This document shows, in pieces, positions 26,223 through 36,108 of a stretch of DNA of 64,000 nt (the first letter of the stretch is position 1; every line of letters starts with the position of its first letter). Below the pieces are notes generated by a model. It did not search any database. It was not told the origin of the DNA and saw only the letters and a list, made by a program, of their open reading frames with translations. This DNA is from Arsenicibacter rosenii (GTDB taxonomy: Bacteria > Bacteroidota > Bacteroidia > Cytophagales > Spirosomataceae), in NCBI RefSeq assembly GCF_001870735.1, contig NZ_MORL01000002.1, forward strand, positions 567,076 to 631,075, written 5' to 3'. The translations under genes and the position numbers were made by a program.

Positions 26223-27161
26223 TTTGTTGTTGGTCAGATCAAGAATCGGTTGCGGGACCTCCGGTTCGCCTTTGAAAAAGCTCCCGCGTTTCCCTTGCGT
26301 CAGTGCCCACCGGTGAATCCAGGAAATGCCGCCATTGTTCACAAACGTATCCGGTGATCGGTAGGCAGGGTCTTTCAGCGCCTCATCCAGTGAAATAAAG
26401 CGATAGCCTTCCTGTTTCAGTTTCGATAAAATAGTCCCCAGACAAGCGGCATTCACTGCGTTCGCATGCGTCAACAGGATATGGGCAATGGGGCGTTTAA
26501 AGAGCGAATCTGCCTGTGCTTCATAATAGTGTACGCAGGCAAGCATGTAGGCAACGTAGGTTTTACCGATTGATGAAGCCAGGGCCGTATCCTTGCGTGT
26601 CAGGGCTGTTTCGTAAGCCGCTGAAAAAAGATAATCAGCGTTATCGACACTAACCGGTGCTTCCAGATACTGATGGTCGTGCAGATAAGCGACCAGCGAA
26701 TCCCGTTTGCCGGCGGTATTCCCCCGTTGCAAAAACGGGTGCCGGAAATAACGGAGCCGCTGCCCGTACGGCTTCAGCAAAGGCCTGAGCACCCGGTCGG
26801 CACCGGCCACATCCTGTTGATATTCGGCCGCCGGAATGTGGTTATAGCCTTTGTGGGCAAAGGTATGATTGCCGAGTTCCATACCGGCGTTGAGCCACTG
26901 GCGCAGTAAGCCGGTCTGCTGTGTATCGGGCTGATTATGACGGAGCAATGGCCGGCCGATGACAAAGCCAATCGCCGGTACGTGGTGGCTGGTCAGGTGC
27001 TTCAACAGGCTTTTGGTTAAGGAATCCTTCGCCGCCGCGCTCAGGGTCCGCTGCGAGGTGACGGGCAGGTCATCGACGGTAATGCAGATTTGTTTCGGAG
27101 ATTGGGTAAATCCGTTGACAGCGATTGCAAGCAGCAGCATAAGCCGGATAGTAGTACGCAT
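26220..27161 (-). CDS. Polysaccharide deacetylase family protein (CE4)
   Basis: Secreted NodB-homology hydrolase, 313 aa from ATG 27161 (MRTTIRLMLLLAIAVNGFTQ signal peptide). Motif 1 ITVDDLPV carries the catalytic Asp pair, motif 2 GNHTFAHKGYNH the zinc histidines, and a later LTHAN resembles motif 5. The family removes N-acetyl groups from chitin, peptidoglycan or other acetylated sugars. A 63-residue upstream extension from 27350 is unlikely to be translated. Divergent from a pectate-lyase-like protein 152 bases away; both could act on extracellular polysaccharide (inference). Substrate unknown. Confidence 0.88.
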   Translation of the reverse strand: MRTTIRLMLLLAIAVNGFTQSPKQICITVDDLPVTSQRTLSAAAKDSLTKSLLKHLTSHHVPAIGFVIGRPLLRHNQPDTQQTGLLRQWLNAGMELGNHTFAHKGYNHIPAAEYQQDVAGADRVLRPLLKPYGQRLRYFRHPFLQRGNTAGKRDSLVAYLHDHQYLEAPVSVDNADYLFSAAYETALTRKDTALASSIGKTYVAYMLACVHYYEAQADSLFKRPIAHILLTHANAVNAACLGTILSKLKQEGYRFISLDEALKDPAYRSPDTFVNNGGISWIHRWALTQGKRGSFFKGEPEVPQPILDLTNNK

Positions 27162-27313
27162 TTGTTGTTGTCTGTGAGTTAGTATAAGAAGCATCCGGTT
27201 GGCCGGATATAATGTATCCGGCACATTCACTGGCGTCGGGCCGTCGGTGATACTGAGTAAATTACCCCGATCTGCCCCTTTTGCTGGCATTAATAACGAC
27301 TCAACTAATTCGC

Positions 27314-28969
27314 ATGATAAAGTATACAGCCCTAACGCTCCTGCTGACAATCAGTGCTTTGAGAACACAGGCACAGTCTGGTGACTCGCCTGAAAACATA
27401 GTAATTACCTCCGGAAAGTCGAAAACAAACGTTTTTACCAACGAAAGCGGGCGTTTACAGGTGAACGTATCGCCAAAAGATGCCGCTGCATTTAAAGCCG
27501 CCGGATTGGTCCGCTACAGTAGCTTCGGGGCAAAAGGCGATGGTAAAACCGATGACATGGAGGCGATTGCGGCAACCCATGCCTTTGCCAATCAGCAGGG
27601 GCTGCGGGTAAAAGCCGACGAAGGAGCAACGTACTACATCAGCGGCAAAGAACGTACGGCTTTTATCCGGACAGATACCGATTTCGGGACCGCCGCCTTC
27701 ATCATTGACGATACCGACGTACAAAACCGGAATGCGGCTGTGTTTACGGTCAGTTCTGACCTGAAGCCGTTTAAGGTTACGACCGTCACGACGCTGAAAC
27801 GGAACCAGCCCAAAATTGACGTGTCGCTGCCGGGAACCTGCCTCATTACGGTGACGAACGCAAACGTAAAGCAATACATCCGGTTCGGGCTCAACCAGAA
27901 CAACGGCTCGTCGCAGACCGATATTTTTGTGGCCGATCAAAACGGCAACGTCGATATGCAATCGCCGGTTATCTGGGATTTTGACCAGATAACGGAAATG
28001 ACGGCACTGCCTATTGATCAGACACCGCTGAAAATCACCGGCGGGCGGTTTACCACCATCGCCAACAAAGCCGAATCAAAGTATACGTACTACAACCGGA
28101 ACATTGCCATCCGGCGGTCGAATGTGCTTGTGGAGGGAATACGCCACGAGATCAAAGGGGAAGAAGACCACGGCGCACCCTACGGCGGGTTCCTTAATAT
28201 CGGCGATTGTGCGTATGTGACCATCAAAGACGCGGTGCTGACCGGACACCGGACGTATAGCACCATCGGTGCGGCAGGCAAGCCGGTGTCGATGGGGACC
28301 TATGACCTGTCGGCCAACCGGGCCCTTAACGTGTCCTTTGTCAACTGCAGCCAGACCAACGACATCAACGACGCGACCTACTGGGGCATTCTGGGATCTA
28401 ACTTCTGCAAAAATATGCTCTATGACCACTGCGTTCTTTCGCGGTTCGACGCCCATCAGGGAGTTGCCAACGCCACGATCCGCAACTCGACACTCGGGCA
28501 TATGGGCATCAATGCCATTGGCAGCGGCCGGTTACTGATCGAAAAGTCAACGATCCGCGGCCGGAGCATTGTCAACCTGCGTTCTGATTATGGCAGTACC
28601 TGGCAGGGAGAACTGATTATCCGCGACTGTGTGTTTATACCGGCCAACGGAAAAGCCATCAGCGCCGATCTGATCAGCGGATCGTATTCGGGGCAGCACG
28701 ATTTCGGTTATACCTGCTACATGCCGGAGCGGATTACTATCGAAAACCTGCGTATTGACGATACCAACCATCCGGCCACGTATGAGGGACCGGCTATTTT
28801 TGCCAATATCAATCCGCAGCTGAAAGACGATTCCTACAAGGAAAAATACCCTTACATCACGCCGAAGGAGGTGATTGTCCGGAATGTAACGACGACCAGC
28901 GGAAAATCGCTGCGTCTCAGCGATAATGCGTATATGTTCCGGAATGTGAAGGTAACGGCCGGGCACTGA
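27314..28969 (+). CDS. Secreted right-handed beta-helix protein (pectate-lyase-like superfamily)
   Basis: 551-aa exported protein (MIKYTALTLLLTISALRTQA signal). The motif VRYSSFGAKGDGKTDDMEAI marks the start of a pectate-lyase superfamily domain like those of phage tailspikes and polygalacturonases. This is followed by repeating short strands (NVLVEGIRHEIKGEE, AYVTIKDAVLTGH, LLIEKSTIRGRS, ITIENLRIDD), expected of a parallel beta-helix. Lyase or hydrolase activity on a polysaccharide is likely, but no diagnostic catalytic residues were identified. No type IX tail was recognised. Confidence 0.8.
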   Translation: MIKYTALTLLLTISALRTQAQSGDSPENIVITSGKSKTNVFTNESGRLQVNVSPKDAAAFKAAGLVRYSSFGAKGDGKTDDMEAIAATHAFANQQGLRVKADEGATYYISGKERTAFIRTDTDFGTAAFIIDDTDVQNRNAAVFTVSSDLKPFKVTTVTTLKRNQPKIDVSLPGTCLITVTNANVKQYIRFGLNQNNGSSQTDIFVADQNGNVDMQSPVIWDFDQITEMTALPIDQTPLKITGGRFTTIANKAESKYTYYNRNIAIRRSNVLVEGIRHEIKGEEDHGAPYGGFLNIGDCAYVTIKDAVLTGHRTYSTIGAAGKPVSMGTYDLSANRALNVSFVNCSQTNDINDATYWGILGSNFCKNMLYDHCVLSRFDAHQGVANATIRNSTLGHMGINAIGSGRLLIEKSTIRGRSIVNLRSDYGSTWQGELIIRDCVFIPANGKAISADLISGSYSGQHDFGYTCYMPERITIENLRIDDTNHPATYEGPAIFANINPQLKDDSYKEKYPYITPKEVIVRNVTTTSGKSLRLSDNAYMFRNVKVTAGH

Positions 28970-29150
28970 GTTTTGCTCTCCGGCAGGCTCAGCATATATT
29001 TTGACGCCTGCCCATTAGTAAAAAAGCATGCAGATTATGTTAATATAAAATCATCTTAATGTACAAGAAAATACTAGAACCATAAATATCAAGTAAACGA
29101 AATAAGGATAAGGCAGTATATTTGTTAGTGACAGTGTTTTGTTTTACCCT

Positions 29151-31106
29151 ATGTATAATGCAGAAAGCAGTTTCATTGACAGCCTCAATAAACTGATTGA
29201 CGAACGGATTGATGACCCTTCCTTTTCCATAGAATCCATCTGCCAGAACCTTGGCATCAGCCGTTCGCAACTGTATCGTATTCTGAAAGAAGAGACAAAT
29301 CTGTCCACAACACGTTACCTCAGAAAACGCAGGCTTCTGAAAGTCAAAGCACTGCTGCTTGATACAGATCTCCGGATTTCAGAAATCTGCGATCTGACCG
29401 GATTTACCAGTCCCCAGAATCTGAGTACCTATTTTACGGAAGAATTCGGTATCCCGCCTACTGAATTCCGGAAAATACACCAGTCAGATGATACTTTGCC
29501 GGAAATACCGGTTGCGGCCGGCATGGCTCCGGTAGCTGTTATACCGGCCCTGGAACCGATGCCCGACATACCGGTAACCAATCCCGTAATGCCGGCGAAG
29601 CTGCGTCAACGGCGCCTGTTCATCGGCGGCGGGGTTGGTTTTGTGTTCCTGACCCTGCTCTTATTGTGGATAGGGCTGTTCTTCCGGCCATCGGATCCGG
29701 TATCGTTGCCGGGCCCGGCGCTCAATACGGTTGCCGTATTACCGTTTGTGAACCTGGGTACCGACGCGACAAACCCGGCCTGCGAAGGCATTATGGATGA
29801 GTTATACGCATCGGTTACCCTCATGAAACACCTGAAGGTGATTGCCCGCTCCTCATCGGACCAGTATCGGGAGACGAAAAAAAGCATGTGGCAGATTGGC
29901 GATGAGCTTCAGGTGGCTCATTTGCTGAAAGGCAGTGTGCTGAAAACAGGCGATAAACTACAGGTAAAACTAGAGATCATCGGTACCCGGGACGATATCC
30001 GGGAGTGGGAACACGTTTACCAGGGCGATTACCATAGCTTTTTTGCACTGACCGACCAGATGGTTCGTGATGTGAAAGCACAACTTAACGGGCTCACTGG
30101 AAGCGCTGTGCGGGATTCTGCTGCTGTGGCGACAGGGAGAGGAGGACGGAACCAGGCACGTACCCGGAATCTGGCGGCGTACAATCTCTTTTTGCAGGGC
30201 CGGCAGCTGCTCATCGGACGCAGTAAAGATAACCTGCTCCGGAGCCTGGGCTATTTCGACCGGGCTGCTGCGCTTGATTCAACCTTTGCCGACGCATATG
30301 CCTACAAAGCCACGGCTTACATGCTGCTTTGGGTCCTGAACTATGCCGGAGCTGAAACGACCTATGAACCAGCCGAACGGGCAGCGTTAACGGCGATCCG
30401 GCTCGACGCCGCCAACAGTACCGCTTACGGGGCATTGGGATCGCTATATCATAACAGTTATCAATGGAAGGCGGCCGACAATGCGTTCCGGATCGGCTTG
30501 CAGCATTCGCCCAATGATGCTCAGCTTACCTACTGGTATAGCCTGTTGCTGCGGTCGGTCGGCCGCCTGCCCGAAGCCGTGCGCCTTAGTCAGCGGGCCA
30601 TTGAGCTCGACCCGCTGTATCCGGTTATGCTGACGGGGCATGTGCTGAATTGTGTGTATGTAGGCGACCGGGAAAAAGCCCGGGCTGCCCTGCGCAGCGG
30701 GAAAGACATCTTCGGCAATGCGTTTATCTATTACCTCGGTGAAGGGTACTACTACCTGGACGGCGCCGAGTATATGAAGGCAATCGGTAGCTTCAACACA
30801 CTGCTCCGGCTGAATCCGGCCTACAGAAACTACGAGTCAGCGGTATACTATTGTAAGGCCCGGTTGGGCAAGCAGGCAGAAGCCCTCGCCTGGCTCCGGC
30901 AGCTGCCCCGTGGGCTGCCCCGTGCCGATTATGACCGGGCGGTGGTCTTTGCGGGTCTGAACCAGCAGGATAGCTGCCTGTACTACCTCAAAAAAGCGGC
31001 CGATGCCGGTTTTTATCACCGCGATATGAAGGTGATTGGCTTGTTTAAACCCTACCGGGCTCATCCGGCCTTTAAAGCCATACTGCGCCAGTATCAATTA
31101 TACTAG
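29151..31106 (+). CDS. Membrane-tethered AraC-type regulator with TolB-like and TPR domains
   Basis: 651-aa protein of unusual order. Residues 5-110 form an AraC/XylS helix-turn-helix domain (SIESICQNLGISRSQLYRIL; ISEICDLTGFTSPQNLSTYF). One TM helix at about 155-175 (VGFVFLTLLLLWIGLFF) follows. A periplasmic TolB-N/FlgO-like domain (TVAVLPFVNLGTD...) comes next, and then TPR-like repeats (about 310-640, e.g. NLAAYNLFLQGRQLLIGRSK). The DNA-binding domain is thus on the cytoplasmic side and the TPR part outside, a one-component transmembrane regulator. ATG 29151 is chosen. Targets may be the neighbouring envelope genes (inference). A TATATTTG (-7 like) box lies at 29117-29124. Confidence 0.82.
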   Translation: MYNAESSFIDSLNKLIDERIDDPSFSIESICQNLGISRSQLYRILKEETNLSTTRYLRKRRLLKVKALLLDTDLRISEICDLTGFTSPQNLSTYFTEEFGIPPTEFRKIHQSDDTLPEIPVAAGMAPVAVIPALEPMPDIPVTNPVMPAKLRQRRLFIGGGVGFVFLTLLLLWIGLFFRPSDPVSLPGPALNTVAVLPFVNLGTDATNPACEGIMDELYASVTLMKHLKVIARSSSDQYRETKKSMWQIGDELQVAHLLKGSVLKTGDKLQVKLEIIGTRDDIREWEHVYQGDYHSFFALTDQMVRDVKAQLNGLTGSAVRDSAAVATGRGGRNQARTRNLAAYNLFLQGRQLLIGRSKDNLLRSLGYFDRAAALDSTFADAYAYKATAYMLLWVLNYAGAETTYEPAERAALTAIRLDAANSTAYGALGSLYHNSYQWKAADNAFRIGLQHSPNDAQLTYWYSLLLRSVGRLPEAVRLSQRAIELDPLYPVMLTGHVLNCVYVGDREKARAALRSGKDIFGNAFIYYLGEGYYYLDGAEYMKAIGSFNTLLRLNPAYRNYESAVYYCKARLGKQAEALAWLRQLPRGLPRADYDRAVVFAGLNQQDSCLYYLKKAADAGFYHRDMKVIGLFKPYRAHPAFKAILRQYQLY

Positions 31107-31250
31107 TTTGGTGTTTTTTGTTTACAAATGCACCAATACACGAAGTTTTTTTTGCAAATGAGCCCCAGCCAAACATTTTTGAACGAATAGCTCACCGCTT
31201 AGCGGCGATCTGACCAGAACTTGCAGGCAGAAATCTAACCCTTTTCTACC

Positions 31251-31667
31251 ATGCTGTTCCGTGTGCTCCTGCTGATCTGTTGGCTGAGTGCCTGTCGTCC
31301 CGAGTCAGAGGCAGACCGCCAGCAGGCGCAGGCGGCTAATCTGATGCTTACCCGAACGCTGCATAGCCGCCTGAACCAGCACGCCTGGACGGGCCTCGAC
31401 TCGCTTTTTGCCCCCACCGTACGCTACCGGGGCAGACTCCTCGGCGAAACAGAGCTGGAGGTCCCCCGTGCTGAATGCCTGACCCAATTCCGGCGGATGC
31501 TACAAACCGCAAGGTCCGACACGCTGGTGCTGCGGCAGATTTATCCGGCCGGCAAGTACCATGTCATTGTAGAAGGCGTTACGACCAGTCCGGCCGATAC
31601 GGCCCGTTCGGTTTGCCTGATCTATACCATCGAACACCAACGCATCAGCCGTGTATGTGCCTACTAG
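31251..31667 (+). CDS. Small lipoprotein, SnoaL/NTF2-like (tentative)
   Basis: 138-aa protein with a lipoprotein signal (MLFRVLLLICWLSAC; lipobox LSAC). The rest carries a helix (NLMLTRTLHSRLNQHAWTGL) and strand segments (YHVIVEGVTTSP) suggestive of a cone-shaped NTF2/SnoaL fold, though not certain. It lies 145 bases after the AraC/TPR regulator on the same strand. Anchored to an envelope membrane by family rule. Function unknown. Confidence 0.6.
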   Translation: MLFRVLLLICWLSACRPESEADRQQAQAANLMLTRTLHSRLNQHAWTGLDSLFAPTVRYRGRLLGETELEVPRAECLTQFRRMLQTARSDTLVLRQIYPAGKYHVIVEGVTTSPADTARSVCLIYTIEHQRISRVCAY

Positions 31668-31739
31668 ACGGCCTGTCTGCCCGTAACCGGAGCTTTGTCT
31701 AATTCAATTAACTATTTCTGCCGAATACTAACAAGCCGC

Positions 31740-34700
31740 ATGAATACATCAATACGAATCCTGGCCACAGGCCTGTTGTGCTGCCTGCTGTCCACAAATT
31801 GGGCCTTTGGCCAGATTACCCGCTACGTCTCTACGACGGGCATCACCCCGGCTACTTCGGCCACCACCAGCTGGGCCACCAGTACCACCGATTTACAGGG
31901 GGCCATCAACGCCAGCCAGCCCGGCGATCAGGTCTGGGTAGCGGCAGGGGTGTATAAGCCCACCTCCATCACAAATAATCAGGGTGCCAGTTTTGCGATG
32001 AAAAACGGGGTAGCTATTTACGGTGGTTTTAAAGGGAACGAAACCTTGCTTAGCCAGCGGCCGCCGATCAACCCGATAGCGAACAACCCGTCGAGCAGTA
32101 CGCTCAGCGGCGACATCGATAATGACGGCACGCTGGCTAATAACAGCTACCACGTCATCTTTAACCCGGCCAGTCTAAGCCTGACCAACACGGCCGTGCT
32201 CGATGGCTTTGTGATCACCGGCGGCAATGCGAGCGGGACTTCCCCCAACAACTTCGGTGGCGGAGTATATAACACCGGCTTTGGATCGGGGCAGGTATGC
32301 AGCCCCGGTTTCCGCAACTGCTCGTTGGTGGGCAATTCGGCATCAAGCCAGGGCGGGGGGATGTTCAATGATGGGCGCTCCAATGGCCGGTCGAATCCGG
32401 TATTGACCAACTGCAGGCTACAAGATAATATAGCCACCGGACAGTTCGGTCAGGGCGGGGCGATGTATAACAATGGGACTGATGGTTTATCGAGTCCGGT
32501 GCTGACCAACTGTTTATTGCAAGCCAATTCGGCTGGCCAGGGCGGGGCAATGTACAACTATGCGTATAATGGGCAATCAAATCCGGTGCTGACTAACTGC
32601 AGGCTACAAGATAATACAGCTACCGGACAGTATGGCCTAGGAGGGGCGATGTACAACTATGGGTATAATGGTGGTGTATCGAGTCCGGTGCTGACCAACT
32701 GTACGTTGCAAGGCAATACCGCTTCCAGCGCGGGCGGGGCGATGTTCAACAATGGGAGCTCCAATGGGCAATCAAATCCGGTGCTGACCAACTGTGTACT
32801 ATGGAACAATGGCGGCAGCAACAGCTTCTTCAACAATACTGCCGTCGGTGCGTCGGCTACCTACTCGCTGTTTGATAACACGGTGACGGACTACGGTGGC
32901 AGCAACAACCTTACTACCACAACCTCACCCTTTGTGTCGGCCACCAGTGCGGCGTTGTTGCCCTGCTCACCAGCCATCAATGCAGGTGCCCCCAATACCA
33001 CGACAGCCACGGTGGGTACGACCGATCTGGCGGGTAATCCCCGTTTCATCGGTAGCCGGATCGATATGGGCGCGGTAGAGTACCAAAGCACAACACTGCC
33101 CACCCGATTGTACGTAGCAGCCAGCCAGACGGCCAACGCGGGCGACGGGCTGAGCTGGGCCACGGCTTTCTCTGACCTGCAAAGCGCGCTGACCTATCCG
33201 TGCAACCAGAGCCTGACGGAGATCTGGGTGGCACAGGGCATCTATAAACCAACCAGCACCACCGCCCGCGACATCAGTTTCAGTATGTTGCCCAATGTGG
33301 CCATCTACGGCGGCTTTTTAGGTACCGAAACCAACCTTGGTCAGCGGCCGGCGCCCATCACCGGTAACCCGTCGGGCAGTACGCTGAGTGGCGATATTGG
33401 TACGGTAGGCAATGCCGGCGACAATAGCTATCACGTCATCTACAACCCGGCTAGCCTGAGCCTGACCAATAGTGCCGTGCTGGATGGCTTTGTCATCACC
33501 GGCGGCAACGCCAACGGGGCTGGTTCGCCTAACAATGAGGGTGGCGGTATCCGCAATAATGGCAATGGGGTGTTCCGCAACTGCTTATTGCAAGGCAATT
33601 CGGCTTCCAGCGCCGGCGGGGCAATTTTTAACGTTGTATCCAGTCCCATTCTGACCAACTGTTTGCTGCAAGGCAATTCGGCTAACTTCGGCGGGGCTAT
33701 GTTTAACTATGGAACCGACGGCGTAGCGAGTCCCGGGTTGACCAATTGCTTGCTACAAGGCAATTCGGCTAACTTCGGCGGGGCCATGTTCAACTATGGA
33801 ACGAATGGCATAGCGAATCCCGGGTTGACCAATTGCTTGCTGCAAGGTAATTCGGCTCTCCTGCAAGGGGGAGCGATGTATAACCAGGGGGCAGGTGGCA
33901 TAGCAAGTCCGGTGCTGACTAACTGCTCGCTGCAAAGCAATTCGGCTCAAACTGGCGGGGCGATGATCAGCAATGGTAATAATGGTATATCCAATCCGGT
34001 GCTCACCGGTTGTGTGCTGTGGAACAATGGAGGTAGTAATAGCCTCAGTAACGATTTAGCAACGACACGGTTACGTTATAGCCTTTTCGAGCCGGAATCG
34101 GTGACGGCCGGTGTAGACATCACCGGCCCCGGTAACCTCACTACGACCATTTCGCCTTTTGTGTCGGCAACATCGGTGGCGTTGGCAGCGTGCTCACCGG
34201 CCATCAATGCCGGTAACCCCGCCAGTGCTACGGCCGCCAGCGGACCTTACTCCGCTACGGTGTTGCCCGCCACGGATCTGACCGGCAATGCCCGCATTAC
34301 CGGCACCCGTATTGACATAGGAGCTGTCGAGTATCAAAACCCGAACGGAGTACCGCTTCAGATTGTGCAGCAACCCGTTGCCGGTTCAGTTATCTGCGCC
34401 GGAACTACGGTCGTGGTGAGTGTCAGCGTAGCCGGCAGTTCACCTGCTTACCAGTGGTACCGGTCGGGCATTGCCCTGACCGGCATCGCCTCGGCCTCCA
34501 CCGCCAGTCTGACGCTGACCAATGTTCAGTCTTCGGATGCGGGCAGCTATCCGGTCGTTATTTCGGGCGATTGTCCGTCGGTGACCTCCACCGCCTTCAG
34601 CCTCTCCGTCAATGCGCTGCCGTCAGTGACGGTAACCGCTGCCCCGTCAGCCACTCTCTCCTGCACCAACCCAAGCCTGACGCTGACCGCCCAAACCTCG

Positions 34701-35555
34701 GCTACGGCGTTTGTCTGGAGCAGCGGGGGCTGCACGGGGCAGACGTTGCCGGTCAGCCAGACGGGTGTCTACTCCGTTACGGTGACTGACGGCAACCGCT
34801 GTACGGCCGTCAGTAATAGTCCGACCATTGAAAGGGACGATACCAGCCCGATAGTCAGTATATCGGCTCTCAGCACCACGCTGACCTGTACGCAGCCGCA
34901 ACTGACGCTGACTGCCACTTCATCGGCGACGGCGCTTCGGTGGTCGACCGGCCAGACGACCGCGACGGTCAGCGTGAGCCAGACGGGTACCTATTCGGTT
35001 ACGGCAACCGGCGCCAACGGCTGCTCGGCGGTGAGCAACAACCTGACCATCGGTCAGGATTTCAGCCTGCCGCCGTTTACCGTCTCCTCAGCGACCGTCT
35101 GCCCCGGCCAGTCGGTGAACCTCACCGCCAGTGGATGCGGCGGTCAGGTTCGCTGGTCAACCGGCGCTTCAGCGGCTATGATCACCCTGACGGCGGGCAG
35201 CAGCACCAGCACCTTAACGGCTACCTGCATCGTGGGCAGTTGTTCGGCTACGGCCAGCGGACAGGTCGTAGTGGGCGGCATTCAGCCGCCACCGGCGCAG
35301 CTTCTGAGTTTCACCGCCGACGAATCAGCCTGTCCGGTGCGGCTGGTGGGCCGGGGTGTGGCCAGCTCGTTTACCATGAGTGGTCCTGGTGGCTATGTTT
35401 TCAGCACGGTTTACCGCGAGGGCAGTATACATGACGCCATCGGGCTGAATGTGAAGCAGGCAGGCAGCTACACCCTGACGGCGGTTTACACCAACAGTTG
35501 CGGTAGTAGTGCGCCGGTCAGCCGGACGGTTACTGTGGGGCGGAGCTGTCCGTAA
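31740..35555 (+). CDS. Large secreted beta-helix repeat protein with Ig-like C-terminus
   Basis: 1271-aa exported protein (signal ending NWAFGQ). It contains two homologous halves (about residues 25-455 and 456-870). Each opens with RYVSTTG- or LYVAASQ-type strands and VWVAAGVYKPTS or IWVAQGIYKPTS, continues IYGGF..NETL, then SLTNxAVLDGFVITGGNA, and then a run of about 29-residue beta-helix coils reading SPVLTNCLLQGNSAxxGGAM. Ig-like, cadherin-style domains fill residues 880-1271 (QWYRSGIALTGI; VFSTVYREGS). The type is a filamentous adhesin or choice-of-anchor-Q protein. No canonical type IX sorting tail is visible; it ends SRTVTVGRSCP. Confidence 0.82.
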   Translation: MNTSIRILATGLLCCLLSTNWAFGQITRYVSTTGITPATSATTSWATSTTDLQGAINASQPGDQVWVAAGVYKPTSITNNQGASFAMKNGVAIYGGFKGNETLLSQRPPINPIANNPSSSTLSGDIDNDGTLANNSYHVIFNPASLSLTNTAVLDGFVITGGNASGTSPNNFGGGVYNTGFGSGQVCSPGFRNCSLVGNSASSQGGGMFNDGRSNGRSNPVLTNCRLQDNIATGQFGQGGAMYNNGTDGLSSPVLTNCLLQANSAGQGGAMYNYAYNGQSNPVLTNCRLQDNTATGQYGLGGAMYNYGYNGGVSSPVLTNCTLQGNTASSAGGAMFNNGSSNGQSNPVLTNCVLWNNGGSNSFFNNTAVGASATYSLFDNTVTDYGGSNNLTTTTSPFVSATSAALLPCSPAINAGAPNTTTATVGTTDLAGNPRFIGSRIDMGAVEYQSTTLPTRLYVAASQTANAGDGLSWATAFSDLQSALTYPCNQSLTEIWVAQGIYKPTSTTARDISFSMLPNVAIYGGFLGTETNLGQRPAPITGNPSGSTLSGDIGTVGNAGDNSYHVIYNPASLSLTNSAVLDGFVITGGNANGAGSPNNEGGGIRNNGNGVFRNCLLQGNSASSAGGAIFNVVSSPILTNCLLQGNSANFGGAMFNYGTDGVASPGLTNCLLQGNSANFGGAMFNYGTNGIANPGLTNCLLQGNSALLQGGAMYNQGAGGIASPVLTNCSLQSNSAQTGGAMISNGNNGISNPVLTGCVLWNNGGSNSLSNDLATTRLRYSLFEPESVTAGVDITGPGNLTTTISPFVSATSVALAACSPAINAGNPASATAASGPYSATVLPATDLTGNARITGTRIDIGAVEYQNPNGVPLQIVQQPVAGSVICAGTTVVVSVSVAGSSPAYQWYRSGIALTGIASASTASLTLTNVQSSDAGSYPVVISGDCPSVTSTAFSLSVNALPSVTVTAAPSATLSCTNPSLTLTAQTSATAFVWSSGGCTGQTLPVSQTGVYSVTVTDGNRCTAVSNSPTIERDDTSPIVSISALSTTLTCTQPQLTLTATSSATALRWSTGQTTATVSVSQTGTYSVTATGANGCSAVSNNLTIGQDFSLPPFTVSSATVCPGQSVNLTASGCGGQVRWSTGASAAMITLTAGSSTSTLTATCIVGSCSATASGQVVVGGIQPPPAQLLSFTADESACPVRLVGRGVASSFTMSGPGGYVFSTVYREGSIHDAIGLNVKQAGSYTLTAVYTNSCGSSAPVSRTVTVGRSCP
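33651..34001 (+). repeat. Tandem 87-90 bp coding repeats inside the beta-helix protein
   Basis: Four head-to-tail units starting at 33651, 33738, 33825 and 33915. Units 1 and 2 are 87 bp and nearly identical (29 residues each, LTNCLLQGNSANFGGAMF...). Unit 3 has one extra codon. Related, more diverged units occur in the first half (about 32403-32800). The high DNA identity suggests recent duplication or slippage. Confidence 0.85.
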
Positions 35556-35570
35556 ATGAGCTTAAACCAG

Positions 35571-35604
35571 AAGCCGGTGTGTCTGAGGATACACCGGCTT
35601 TTTA
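35571..35604 (+). terminator. Intrinsic terminator after the repeat protein
   Basis: Perfect 10-bp stem AAGCCGGTGT (35571-35580) / ACACCGGCTT (35591-35600) followed by TTTA. Confidence 0.85.
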
Positions 35605-35694
35605 GTGGCTACCGGCTATGAAATGGTCTGGCAGAAGGTGTTTCAGGCATTATCGGACTGAACATGGTGTCGGCTTTATACCTGACCCGGAACG

Positions 35695-36108
35695 TTACTC
35701 GGCTAACTGCACCTCACTGATTTGAACAACCGGCTTCGTATTGGTATAATTGGCTACATCAGCTCTAAGCTGCGCCGAATGGGTTTTCATTGAATTCTGG
35801 CAGGCCGACAACGTTTCGAAGTAAAAGTAGCCAATCGCTAAGTAAGGAAGCGGAGTATCCGGGGTGCCGCTGGCAAGTCCTTTATCAATCGCCATGGCTT
35901 TCAGGGACTCACCGAACAGACGCGCCGCCATGGGCATATGCTTTGTTGTGTAGTAGTCCATATCAAACGTTTTTCCGTCCCCGCCCGGATAGAAGATAGC
36001 CACTTTAATCATCCCTTTTTTGATTTTCGGGGTATCTGACGATTGAGGTTGCCGGAAACTGAATAATAGGCAAAAGGCGATAAGAAGGATACTGATGTTG
36101 GTTTTCAT
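35695..36108 (-). CDS. Secreted EthD-family protein
   Basis: 137-aa protein with a signal peptide (MKTNISILLIAFCLLFSFR) and an EthD/ABM-type dimeric alpha-beta barrel. VAIFYPGGDGKTFDMDYYTT and KHMPMAARLFG are the conserved EthD block, and the tail SAQLRADVANYTNTKPVVQI, then SEVQ, completes the fold. EthD proteins are usually cytosolic partners of degradative enzymes, so the export signal is unusual. ATG 36108 is taken; the upstream ATG at 36144 would spoil the signal. Function unknown. Confidence 0.8.
   Translation of the reverse strand: MKTNISILLIAFCLLFSFRQPQSSDTPKIKKGMIKVAIFYPGGDGKTFDMDYYTTKHMPMAARLFGESLKAMAIDKGLASGTPDTPLPYLAIGYFYFETLSACQNSMKTHSAQLRADVANYTNTKPVVQISEVQLAE

Noticed and set aside
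32300-34010. CRISPR-like array in the beta-helix gene
   Set aside because: The repeats are in-frame coding units of 87-90 bp without spacers of constant length.
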